Source: an uncultured Peptoniphilaceae bacterium (GTDB lineage: Bacteria > Bacillota > Clostridia > Tissierellales > Peptoniphilaceae). Taken from it: 11,716 nt of DNA. The stretch spans positions 1 to 11,716 of the forward strand of contig CALTTP010000016.1 of assembly GCA_943912255.1 (NCBI GenBank), in the 5' to 3' direction. Within the stretch, counting starts at the first letter, position 1; every line of letters starts with the position of its first letter. Under the pieces are notes generated by a model. The model was given only the letters and a program-made list of their open reading frames with translations, searched no databases and was not told where the DNA came from. The translations under genes were made by a program, and so were the position numbers. This document shows, one piece after another, positions 1 to 6,233 of the stretch.

Positions 1-54
1 TCGTATGAGTTTTTTATTTTATTGAGCGTCGCACTTTATTTTACAATCTATCAT

Positions 55-84
55 AACCAAGCACTTTTATTTAAGTACTTGGTT
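55..84. terminator. 12-bp hairpin, possible terminator or repeat module
   Basis: AACCAAGCACTT (55-66) pairs with AAGTACTTGGTT (73-84) around a 6-base loop, with one imperfect pair (62/77) that is C-A on the plus strand and a G-U wobble on the minus strand. An AT-rich tail with five T follows on the plus side, so it could end a plus-strand gene lying left of the window. It also resembles the CCGAGCACTC...GAGTGCTTGG hairpin at 5895-5920 inside repeat copy C, so it may be a stray module of the same family. Confidence 0.5.
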
Positions 85-156
85 ATTTTTATCTATCAAT
101 AATATGACTGAAAATAAAAAATTTAGTTCTAAGTGCCTGACAACGGAGCATCTTAC

Positions 157-394
157 AGGAAAGCTATTGGCTTTCCTTAACCTTTTATAATTGTATTCTG
201 AATTTTATAAATTCAGTAAAATCATTTTAATAGAAAATTTTCCTTTTCTATTATAAAGGGAAGGGAACCTACAACCTATTTGATGGTTCCATTTCCCTTC
301 CCTTTAAAACCCAACCTTTTTCCCTCCATAAATTCAAGGACTAGCCGCCCCTGAAAAAGCTCTATAAAAGAGGTAGGAAAGCTGTGGGCTTTCC
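157..394 (+). repeat. Composite multi-hairpin repeat, copy A
   Basis: Modules in order: hairpin 1, AGGAAAGC (157-164) with GCTTTCCT (170-177); hairpin 3, CTGAATTT (198-205), loop TAT, AAATTCAG (209-216); hairpin 4, TAAAGGGAAGGGAA (254-267) with TTCCCTTCCCTTTA (293-306), enclosing a weaker inner stem; hairpin 5, TTCAAGGAC (333-341) with GCCCCTGAA (347-355); hairpin 6, GGAAAGC (376-382), loop TGTGG, GCTTTCC (388-394). The small GCC/GGC hairpin of the other copies is missing. Bases from about 244 to 355 are nearly identical to the reverse complement of 6274-6387. The strand given is an arbitrary element orientation (hairpin 1 to hairpin 6). Confidence 0.8.
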
Positions 395-486
395 TTCACA
401 ACACTTCGCAGTCGGACACTCAGGCCCACCAAAATATAAAAATCGAAGTTATGAACTAGCTATTTAGAATTTATAATCTTATTGTT

Positions 487-780
487 TTAAGAATGGGTGG
501 TTGACCATTTTTTTACTCTTTCAAAGTCAAAGTATCCGCTTTGTCTATCTATTTCTTTTCCGTCTTTTAGTAATAGCAGGGTAGGGTAAGAAAATACCAT
601 ATACTGGCCTCTTAGTTTTGGGTGGTCTTCTAATTTTAATATTGATATTTCTATATTATTTTGTTTTAGTTCTTTTTCTGTTTTTTCTAACATTGCTTCA
701 CAAAGGGGACAGTTTTCTCCTTTTAGAAATAGTAGTTTTTTTCCTTTTTTATAGTCTTGGGTAAATTCTACTTTTTTCAT
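487..780 (-). CDS. Small thioredoxin-like protein (CPLC motif)
   Basis: A 97-residue single-domain thioredoxin-fold protein, probably a cytoplasmic thiol-disulfide oxidoreductase; no signal peptide or membrane segment is visible. The redox motif is C24-P-L-C27 in a GENCPLCEAM context after a short beta strand (LLFLK). The cis-proline expected opposite it is P66 in the SYPTLLLLKDG strand, and a closing GYFDFERVKKW helix follows. CPLC differs from the classical CGPC of thioredoxin and is closer in form to glutaredoxin-type CPxC motifs, so the redox potential and partner cannot be predicted. The start codon overlaps the stop of the upstream gene (ATGA), with GGAGGTGGAGA just before it as ribosome site, so the two are translated from one message. 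The family assignment is firm; the substrate is unknown. Confidence 0.85.
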   Translation of the reverse strand: MKKVEFTQDYKKGKKLLFLKGENCPLCEAMLEKTEKELKQNNIEISILKLEDHPKLRGQYMVFSYPTLLLLKDGKEIDRQSGYFDFERVKKWSTTHS

Positions 781-1706
781 TCTCCACCTCCAATTTCTTC
801 TAGGGATAGTTCTACGACTTTTCTAATATTGTGGACTAAGTAATCTTCTACGTAAATGGGAATTAGTCCCTTTTTTAGTCTTCTATATTCTTGGTCTACA
901 TAGTTAAATTCTGTTATTACACAAATACCTGTGGTTTTTTCTTCTAATAGTCCTTCTGTTTTTCTGAATTTTAGGAAATATTGTTCTTCTTTTGAATAGA
1001 ATTCAAAGGTTTTTAGTTGGTAATTCATAGGCAATTTATCCCCATAGTTTAGAAGTTTAATATTAAAGTAGTCCTTGTCCTCTGAAAAACTATAGGGAAA
1101 TAGTATGAGTTTTCTTCCGAAAATTGAAAGTGGAATCGACTTTGCTTCTATTCTAATCTTAAGGGCATCGTATAATTTTAGTAGGTTTAGGCTATGTTTT
1201 TCTCCTTGCTCATAGATTTTATTCAATAAATCTTCTGATTCTTTTGTGTTATCTGTAGTTTTATTTGAGCTTTCTACTTTTTGGGTTTCATAGTCCTTTA
1301 TAAGTTTTACTATTTCACGCCCTGATAGTTCATCCAGCTTGTCTTTTGTGATTTCTTCAAACGCTGTTTTATATTTGTAGTCTGGTAGTCTTTTAAATTT
1401 GTAGTTCTTTAAAAAGCTATATATATCCAGTTCTTCTTTTATTTCCCCTTCATATTCAATTGCTTTTTTAATAAAGGGAATATCAAAGGAGTGACCGTTA
1501 AAGAATATTATTTTTTTGTCTTTTATGTCCTCTAAAAACAAAGTTTTGTCTTCTGGTACTTTATACTGGATAAGTTCTCCATTTTTTCCACCAGTTAGTA
1601 GGTTTATCATAAATATATGATTTTTATTTCTATCAATACCAGTGGTGATTATGTTTAAGATACTTTGTTTTACACTTAAGTTATTGACAACTTTCTTTCT
1701 TCTCAT
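777..1706 (-). CDS. YprB-type RNase H-like protein, active site degenerate
   Basis: A 309-residue protein of the YprB/RNase H-like exonuclease family (DEDD fold). The family layout can be followed: N-terminal strand LNIITTG (17-23), exo II motif FNGHSFDIPF (69-78, with D75), LDIYSFLKNYK (93-103), a LSGREIVKL segment (127-135) matching the family's usual SGxExVxL, and HSLNLLKL (171-178). At the positions where the family normally has FDIETTG and HNxxD, this protein reads LNIITTG and HSLN, so three of the usual acidic metal ligands appear replaced (N18, I20, N174). Nuclease activity is therefore doubtful. The C-terminal part (about 190-309) has no motif I recognise. It starts the minus-strand unit, with AAAGGG as ribosome site, and overlaps the thioredoxin-like gene by four bases. 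B. subtilis YprB itself is of uncertain role. Confidence 0.75.
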   Translation of the reverse strand: MRRKKVVNNLSVKQSILNIITTGIDRNKNHIFMINLLTGGKNGELIQYKVPEDKTLFLEDIKDKKIIFFNGHSFDIPFIKKAIEYEGEIKEELDIYSFLKNYKFKRLPDYKYKTAFEEITKDKLDELSGREIVKLIKDYETQKVESSNKTTDNTKESEDLLNKIYEQGEKHSLNLLKLYDALKIRIEAKSIPLSIFGRKLILFPYSFSEDKDYFNIKLLNYGDKLPMNYQLKTFEFYSKEEQYFLKFRKTEGLLEEKTTGICVITEFNYVDQEYRRLKKGLIPIYVEDYLVHNIRKVVELSLEEIGGGE

Positions 1707-1734
1707 TTAATCTGCCCTTTCTTAATGGTATAAT
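1706..1734 (+). promoter_or_regulatory. Probable promoter of the cysteine desulfurase-thiI unit
   Basis: An extended -10, TGGTATAAT, ends at 1734, with a perfect TATAAT at 1729-1734. A weak -35 (TTTAAT, 1706-1711) lies 17 bases upstream. Transcription would start near 1741, leaving a leader of about 40 bases with GAAGGGA (1769-1775) before the ATG at 1783. A second TATAAT at 1763-1768 is too close to the ribosome site to serve. The minus-strand yprB-like gene must also start from this gap of 76 bases; TATGAT (1746-1741 on the minus strand) is a candidate -10 but has no convincing -35. Confidence 0.55.
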
Positions 1735-1782
1735 TATTTTATCATAGTTAATGGAACAGTTTTATAATGAAGGGACGATTAA

Positions 1783-2916
1783 ATGATTTATTTTGACAAT
1801 GCAGCAACTACAAAGGTAAGAAAAGAAGCTGTAGATATTATGGTAAAGGCGATGACTGTTGATTTCGCCAATCCTTCTGCTCTTCATAGTTTTGGTCATG
1901 GAGTGGAGAAGAAAATTGAATTGGCAAGGGATAAGGTGGCTAAGGCATTGGATGTTAAGCCTTCTGAAGTTTACTTTATTTCCTGTGGTACTGAAGGAAA
2001 TAATATTGCCATTAGGTCCTTTGGTGACAATTCTCAAAAAAAGAAATTTATTACAACTGAAATTGAGCATTCTTCTGTTAGAAAGACCTATGAAAGTCTA
2101 GGTCTTGAGAATTTAAAGGTTCTTTCTGTTAATGATAATGGACGAATTGACTTAGAGGAATTGGAAGAGGTTATTGATGAAAATACTGCAATGGTTTCAG
2201 TTATGCATGTAAACAATGAAATTGGGGTTGTAAATCCTATTAAAGAAATCGGTAAGATAATTAAGAATAAAAATAGAGACTGTATTTTTCATGTAGATGG
2301 AATTCAAGGTTTTGGAAAGGTTCCTCTTGATTTAAGGAATGCAAAGGTGGATATTTACACCATTAGTGGACATAAGTTTCATGCTCCAAAGGGAATTGGT
2401 GCAATGTATGTTAGAGAAGGGGTCAATGTAAAACCTGTTATCACTGGTGGTGGACAGGAAAGAGACCTATCTTCTGGAACTGAAAATGTGCCAGGCATCC
2501 TTGCTATTGGAGAGATGTGTGAAATTATGTCTAAAAATCTTGGTGTAAATTACAGCAGGGTAATGGAAGTTAAGAACAATTTAATTGAAAAGCTTGAAAA
2601 AATGGATGATATTATTATCAATTCCAAGGGAGAAAACTTTAGTCCCTATATTCTAAATGTGTCTATTAAAGATGTAAGGGGAGAGGTTCTACTTCACTAC
2701 TTAGAGTCTAAGGAAATGTATATTTCTACAGGTTCTGCTTGTAATAAAAACAATATAAGCCCTGTTATAAAGGCTCTTGGTGTGGACAAAAATCATGCTC
2801 TTGGAACTGTGAGAATCTCTTTTTCTGATGAGTCCACCATTGAGGAGAGCAATGAATTTTTCAAGGAATTTGAATTGGCTGTAAAAGATATTAGAAGTAT
2901 TGTAGGGAGAAATTAA
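1783..2916 (+). CDS. Cysteine desulfurase (NifS/IscS family)
   Basis: A 377-residue, PLP-dependent, class-V aminotransferase-fold enzyme that removes sulfur from L-cysteine, leaving a persulfide on its own cysteine and releasing alanine. Visible landmarks: N-terminal YFDNAATT; EIEHSSV with H96, which stacks on the cofactor; HVNNEIG (142-148); HVDGIQ with D172 and Q175 contacting PLP; SGHKFHAPKG with the Schiff-base lysine K198; SGTENVPGI; and the catalytic cysteine C320 in STGSACNKNN. Length and motif order are complete. The ATG is preceded by GAAGGGA at good spacing. Its stop overlaps the start of thiI by one base (TAATG), and this pairing matches the nifZ-thiI arrangement of Bacillus subtilis. 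Its likely job is therefore to feed sulfur to ThiI for tRNA thiolation, rather than general Fe-S assembly; no scaffold gene (iscU/sufU) is present here. Confidence 0.93.
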   Translation: MIYFDNAATTKVRKEAVDIMVKAMTVDFANPSALHSFGHGVEKKIELARDKVAKALDVKPSEVYFISCGTEGNNIAIRSFGDNSQKKKFITTEIEHSSVRKTYESLGLENLKVLSVNDNGRIDLEELEEVIDENTAMVSVMHVNNEIGVVNPIKEIGKIIKNKNRDCIFHVDGIQGFGKVPLDLRNAKVDIYTISGHKFHAPKGIGAMYVREGVNVKPVITGGGQERDLSSGTENVPGILAIGEMCEIMSKNLGVNYSRVMEVKNNLIEKLEKMDDIIINSKGENFSPYILNVSIKDVRGEVLLHYLESKEMYISTGSACNKNNISPVIKALGVDKNHALGTVRISFSDESTIEESNEFFKEFELAVKDIRSIVGRN

Positions 2917-4091
2917 TGGATTGGTATTTATCTGTCAGTTTTGGGGAACTGGCTCTTAAGGGAAAAAATAGAAAGGCTTTTGAAGATAGAGCTGTTAAAA
3001 GAATTATGGAATCGGTTAAAAGTTATAATGTTGAGGACTTTTACAAGGAACAGGGTAAATTGTATATTAAGGCCAATAGACAAGACTTTGAAGATATGAT
3101 CAATAATATTAAAAAAGTCTTTGGTATTGTCTATATAAGTCCATGTATAAGAGTTGAAAGGGATGTTGATGAAATTGTAAAGGCGACTTTTGAATTGATA
3201 GAGAGTAAGAAAATCGATTCAAAGACTTCCTTTAAAGTGGAAGCTAAAAGGTCAGACAAGAGCTTTCCTATTAAATCTCCAGAACTAAATCCTTTGATTG
3301 GTGGAGAGATTTTAAAAAAATATGCTCCAATGTTATATGTGGATGTTCATGAACCAAATATGATGGTTTATATTGATGTGAAGAAGTATATATATATCTA
3401 TACGGATAGAGTAAAGGCCTATGGTGGTCTGCCTATTGGAAGTTCTGGCAGGGGGCTACTCCTTTTATCTGGGGGTATAGATAGTCCTGTGGCTGGATTT
3501 TTACTGGCAAGAAGAGGTGTAGAGATATCGGCTCTTCATTTTCATTCTTATCCTTTTACCAGTGATAGGGCTTTTGAAAAGGTTAGAAAGCTTGCGGAAA
3601 TTCTTTCTTATTACACTGGAAAGATTACCATGTATTCTATTAATCTACTACCTATTCAAAGAGAGATTAACGAGAAGTGTCGAGCTAGGGAGATGACTAT
3701 TCTCTCTAGAAGGTTTATGATGAGGATTGGCGAAGAGATTTCTAAGATTCACGATTACAATGCTTTAATTACTGGGGAAAGTCTTGGTCAAGTGGCAAGT
3801 CAAACTATCGAGTCTGTGGGGGTAATAAATCAAGCTGTTACAATGCCGATTTTAAGACCTCTTATTGGTATGGACAAGACGGAGATCATAGATATTGCGA
3901 GGGACATTGACACCTATGAAACATCTATCTTGCCTTTTGAAGACTGCTGCACAGTATTTTTGCCAGATCGACCTGTAACTAAGCCTAGGTTATGGGATAT
4001 TTTAAATAGTGAAGAGAATTTAGATGTAGATGGTCTTGTTAAGGATGCCATTGAAAAGATGGAGATTTATGAAATAGATTTGGTAGATTAA
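2916..4091 (+). CDS. thiI: tRNA 4-thiouridine synthase ThiI
   Basis: A 391-residue enzyme that adenylates uridine 8 of tRNA and replaces its oxygen with sulfur to make s4U, a near-UV sensor; in some bacteria it also serves thiamine thiazole synthesis. An N-terminal ferredoxin-like region plus THUMP domain for tRNA binding occupies roughly residues 1-166, followed by the PP-loop ATPase with SGGIDSP (185-191) and ITGESLGQVASQT (285-297). The conserved EDCCTVFLP (342-350) carries C344 and C345, the first being the expected sulfur-handling cysteine. There is no C-terminal rhodanese domain, as in Gram-positive ThiI, so sulfur must come from a partner desulfurase, which is the gene directly upstream. 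Translation is probably coupled through the TAATG overlap, with AGGGAG just upstream of the start. Confidence 0.95.
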   Translation: MDWYLSVSFGELALKGKNRKAFEDRAVKRIMESVKSYNVEDFYKEQGKLYIKANRQDFEDMINNIKKVFGIVYISPCIRVERDVDEIVKATFELIESKKIDSKTSFKVEAKRSDKSFPIKSPELNPLIGGEILKKYAPMLYVDVHEPNMMVYIDVKKYIYIYTDRVKAYGGLPIGSSGRGLLLLSGGIDSPVAGFLLARRGVEISALHFHSYPFTSDRAFEKVRKLAEILSYYTGKITMYSINLLPIQREINEKCRAREMTILSRRFMMRIGEEISKIHDYNALITGESLGQVASQTIESVGVINQAVTMPILRPLIGMDKTEIIDIARDIDTYETSILPFEDCCTVFLPDRPVTKPRLWDILNSEENLDVDGLVKDAIEKMEIYEIDLVD

Positions 4092-4131
4092 GCTATAAAT
4101 TAGGTTTAGCTTAAGGCAAATTTGTTTTTTT
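4088..4131 (+). terminator. Probable terminator after thiI
   Basis: TTAAGCTA (4088-4095, overlapping the thiI stop codon) pairs perfectly with TAGCTTAA (4107-4114) around an 11-base loop. A run of T residues (TTTGTTTTTTT, 4121-4131) follows after six bases. The stem is AU-rich and the gap before the T run is longer than ideal, so termination may be partial. Confidence 0.5.
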
Positions 4132-4184
4132 ACCTATAAATGGGTATTAATTTAATATAACTAAATTTTTTTGGATTTACCCCT

Positions 4185-4210
4185 TATAATAGGGACCAAA
4201 TTAATTTGGT
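4185..4210 (+). promoter_or_regulatory. Candidate lemA promoter -10 with adjacent palindrome
   Basis: A perfect TATAAT (4185-4190) lies in the gap before lemA, but the base run at the expected -35 (TAAATT, 4162-4167) is poor. Immediately downstream, at the expected start of transcription, is the perfect 16-base palindrome ACCAAATTAATTTGGT (4195-4210), suited to a dimeric regulator. The leader would be about 140 bases long. Near its end TAAAATGG (about 4270-4277) can pair with CCATTTTA (about 4309-4316). The ribosome site AAGGAGAG precedes the ATG at 4339. No riboswitch class is recognisable. Confidence 0.4.
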
Positions 4211-4338
4211 ATATAAGGTTGCTGTTTTCTATGGGTTGATTAAGGTTAAGCTATATAGAAGATGGCAAATAAAATGGAAATAGAGATAAGTTTACTTTAT
4301 TAACGCCATTTTAATAATATATATGAAGGAGAGATAAG

Positions 4339-4935
4339 ATGAAAAAGGCTGGAAGCGGTATTTTAATACTGATTGTTATAGTAATAGTATTAGCTGTAGC
4401 GCTATTTGGATCCTATAATGGATTGGTTACTATGGAAGAGGATGTTAACAACTCCTATGCAGATTTACAAACTGCTGTTCAAAGAAGGGCGGATTTAATC
4501 CCTAATTTGGTGAACACAGTAAAGGGATATGCATCCCATGAAGAGGAAACTCTAACTAAGATAACTGAAGCTAGAGCAAAGGTTAATGAAGCTAACAACC
4601 CTAAGGAACTTTCTGAGGCAAATGCTCAGTTGACAAGAGCTATTGGAGACATTAATGTAGTTGCAGAAGCTTATCCTGACTTAAAGGCTAATCAAAATTT
4701 TATTCAACTACAAGATGAGTTAGCAGGAACTGAAAATAGAATCGCTGTAGCAAGAAAAGACTATAATGCAGTGGTTAAGCAATTTAACACTAAGGTTAGA
4801 AGACTTCCAACTTCACTTTTTGCAAAACTATTAGGATTTAGCCAAAAGGATTACTTTGAAGCTGATCCAGGTTCAGAAAAAGCACCAGAAGTGGATTTTG
4901 GATATATAGTTCCTAAATACATTGTAATCGGGTAA
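4339..4935 (+). CDS. lemA: LemA family protein
   Basis: A 198-residue protein with one N-terminal membrane segment (about residues 7-24, rich in I/V/L) and a helical domain on the far side of the membrane. The family signature is clear: NSYADLQTAVQRRADLIPNL, then VNTVKGYASHEEETL, then the C-terminal RRLPTSLFAKLLGF and YFEADPGSEKAP. LemA proteins are widespread, with no settled biochemical role; links to envelope stress and surface exposure have been described in some species. It is followed after five bases by a TPM-domain gene, a pairing common in bacteria that suggests a joint envelope function. Its ribosome site AAGGAGAG is strong. The family call is secure; the function is not. Confidence 0.92.
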   Translation: MKKAGSGILILIVIVIVLAVALFGSYNGLVTMEEDVNNSYADLQTAVQRRADLIPNLVNTVKGYASHEEETLTKITEARAKVNEANNPKELSEANAQLTRAIGDINVVAEAYPDLKANQNFIQLQDELAGTENRIAVARKDYNAVVKQFNTKVRRLPTSLFAKLLGFSQKDYFEADPGSEKAPEVDFGYIVPKYIVIG

Positions 4936-4940
4936 GAACA

Positions 4941-5768
4941 ATGAAGGATAAAAATAGGAGATTAAGTAAATTAATACCTATTTTTCTGGCCTTATTTGTA
5001 ATATTTTCGACTTCTTTAAGTCATGCCATAGGGCCTAATATCCCAGCTCCTACAAAAGAATTTTATTATTATGATGAAATGGGAGTTCTTTCTCAACAGA
5101 CAAAAGATGAGATTATGAAGACCAATATTGAGTTAGAGGGAAAGACAAAGGCTCAAGTGGTTGTGGCAACTGTAAATGATTTACAGGAGTATCCTATTGA
5201 GGACTATGCCTTGGAGATGTTTAGAAAATGGGGCGTAGGTAGTAAGGATATGAATAATGGTGTTTTGATTCTTCTTGGAAAAGAACCCACATCAAATAAA
5301 TACAATATATTCATCGCCACAGGATATGGGCTAGAAGGTAGACTCAACGATGGTAAGGTCGGAAGAATAATTGATGAATACTTTATTCCAAATGTACAAC
5401 GGGATAACCTACAGACATTTGACAAGGCGTTGCTTGAGACTTTTAGAGCTGTAATATCTCAAGTGATTGTGGAATATAATGTAGAAATTGAAGGAAATTA
5501 TCAAGAATATATTGAAAATTTACAAGCTGTTCCTCAAAGTGGAAGTAATATCATTATAATGATATTTATAATCCTTATATTGATTTCCATGTTTAGAGGA
5601 CCTCGAGGACCAAGAAGAAGAGGATATGGAAGATATGGAAGAGGATATTTTCCATTCCCAATGGGCGGATTTGGCTCTGGTGGTTTTTCAGGAGGATCAT
5701 CTAGTGGTGGAGGCTTCTCTGGCGGAGGAGGTTCTTCCGGTGGAGGAGGAGCAGGAAGGAGTTTTTAA
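4941..5768 (+). CDS. TPM domain (YgcG-type) envelope protein
   Basis: A 275-residue secreted or membrane-tethered protein. Residues 1-29 form a signal peptide, with likely cleavage after SHA. The TPM domain spans about 43-180 (YYYDEMGVLS; IEDYALEMFRKWGVG; NNGVLILLGK; IFIATGYGLEGRLND). A hydrophobic membrane segment follows at 203-218, then an arginine-rich stretch (RGPRGPRRRGYGRYGRG) and a glycine/serine-rich tail ending AGRSF. This is the standard YgcG layout with the low-complexity tail. TPM domains occur in photosystem II repair (TLP18.3) and in bacterial membrane proteins, and a phosphatase activity has been proposed for some, but the role here is unknown. It lies five bases after lemA, with only a weak ribosome site, so it probably relies on translation of lemA. 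A terminator follows its stop. Confidence 0.88.
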   Translation: MKDKNRRLSKLIPIFLALFVIFSTSLSHAIGPNIPAPTKEFYYYDEMGVLSQQTKDEIMKTNIELEGKTKAQVVVATVNDLQEYPIEDYALEMFRKWGVGSKDMNNGVLILLGKEPTSNKYNIFIATGYGLEGRLNDGKVGRIIDEYFIPNVQRDNLQTFDKALLETFRAVISQVIVEYNVEIEGNYQEYIENLQAVPQSGSNIIIMIFIILILISMFRGPRGPRRRGYGRYGRGYFPFPMGGFGSGGFSGGSSSGGGFSGGGGSSGGGGAGRSF

Positions 5769-5770
5769 AT

Positions 5771-5790
5771 GATTGGTTTTCCAATCTTTT
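5771..5790 (+). terminator. Rho-independent terminator of lemA-TPM
   Basis: GATTGG (5771-5776), a TTTT loop and CCAATC (5781-5786) form a perfect 6-bp stem followed directly by TTTT. It lies two bases after the TPM stop codon. The stem is short, so the stronger hairpin 1 of repeat copy C (5811-5834, followed by TTTT from its own 3' arm and beyond) may act as a second stop. Confidence 0.65.
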
Positions 5791-5810
5791 AATGCAAGAA
5801 AGAAGAGGAT

Positions 5811-6090
5811 AAGGAAAGCTGTAAGGCTTTCCTTTTAATCTGCCTATCGGCGAAGGTGTTCAAAGTTTTATAAACTTTGGGAAACTGCTTGCAGCCGAGC
5901 ACTCATGTATGAGTGCTTGGTAATTCAAGTTTTTATTTTCTTTCTATAACCTAGGAGGGGACTTAGGAACGTTTCGTATGTTCCTATCGTCCCCTCCTAG
6001 AATCACCCCTTCTTAACCTCCAACGATTCAGGATTTGCAATCCTGAAAACCTAGCTGTAAATAGGGAAAGAAATCTGTGAGATTTCTTTC
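5811..6090 (+). repeat. Composite multi-hairpin repeat, copy C
   Basis: Modules in order: hairpin 1, AAGGAAAGC (5811-5819), loop TGTAAG, GCTTTCCTT (5826-5834); hairpin 2, GCC TATC GGC (5842-5851); hairpin 3, CAAAGTTT TAT AAACTTTG (5861-5879); an extra 12-bp hairpin (5895-5920, GAGCACTC type); hairpin 4, CTAGGAGGGGAC (5951-5962) with GTCCCCTCCTAG (5989-6000), then a 1x2 internal loop and a 7-bp inner stem (TAGGAAC/GTTCCTA); hairpin 5, TTCAGGATT TGC AATCCTGAA (6027-6047); hairpin 6, GAAAGAAATC (6066-6075), loop TGTGA, GATTTCTTTC (6081-6090). Stem sequences differ from copies A and B, but the order and shape match. It starts about 40 bases after the TPM gene. Confidence 0.8.
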
Positions 6091-6233
6091 AGATTTTGTA
6101 ACTCATATTTTGAATGTCTATTTTCGTTCATAATACAATTTTATTTCCCAAAATAAAAAATATTAATTAATTTTACCACTACTCTTAAAACTTTATTTTT
6201 GGTTAATTGAGTGTCCAACTTTGGAATCTTAAA

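Larger units (their letters stand above)
1..486. other. Non-coding region with hairpins and repeat copy A
   Basis: I see no credible gene here. Bases 1-54 and 85-150 are AT-rich without clear structure. The region carries a hairpin at 55-84 and a composite repeat at 157-394, both listed separately. Bases 400-486 separate the repeat from the 3' end of the minus-strand thioredoxin-like gene. They contain GCAGTCGGACACTCA at 408-422, which resembles GCAGCCGAGCACTCA at 5891-5905. Any left-hand neighbour gene lies outside the window. Confidence 0.7.

Noticed and set aside
157..394. CRISPR array as explanation of the repeated GGAAAGC hairpins
   Set aside because: The repeats are short palindromes at irregular spacing, the intervening sequence is itself hairpin-forming, and no cas gene is near.
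1763..1768. TATAAT as promoter of the cysteine desulfurase gene
   Set aside because: A start about seven bases downstream would fall in or after the ribosome site (1769-1775). The extended -10 at 1729-1734 fits better.
4191..4338. Riboswitch in the lemA leader
   Set aside because: There is a palindrome and one weak long-range stem, but no conserved core of any riboswitch class I can recognise, and lemA is not a typical target.
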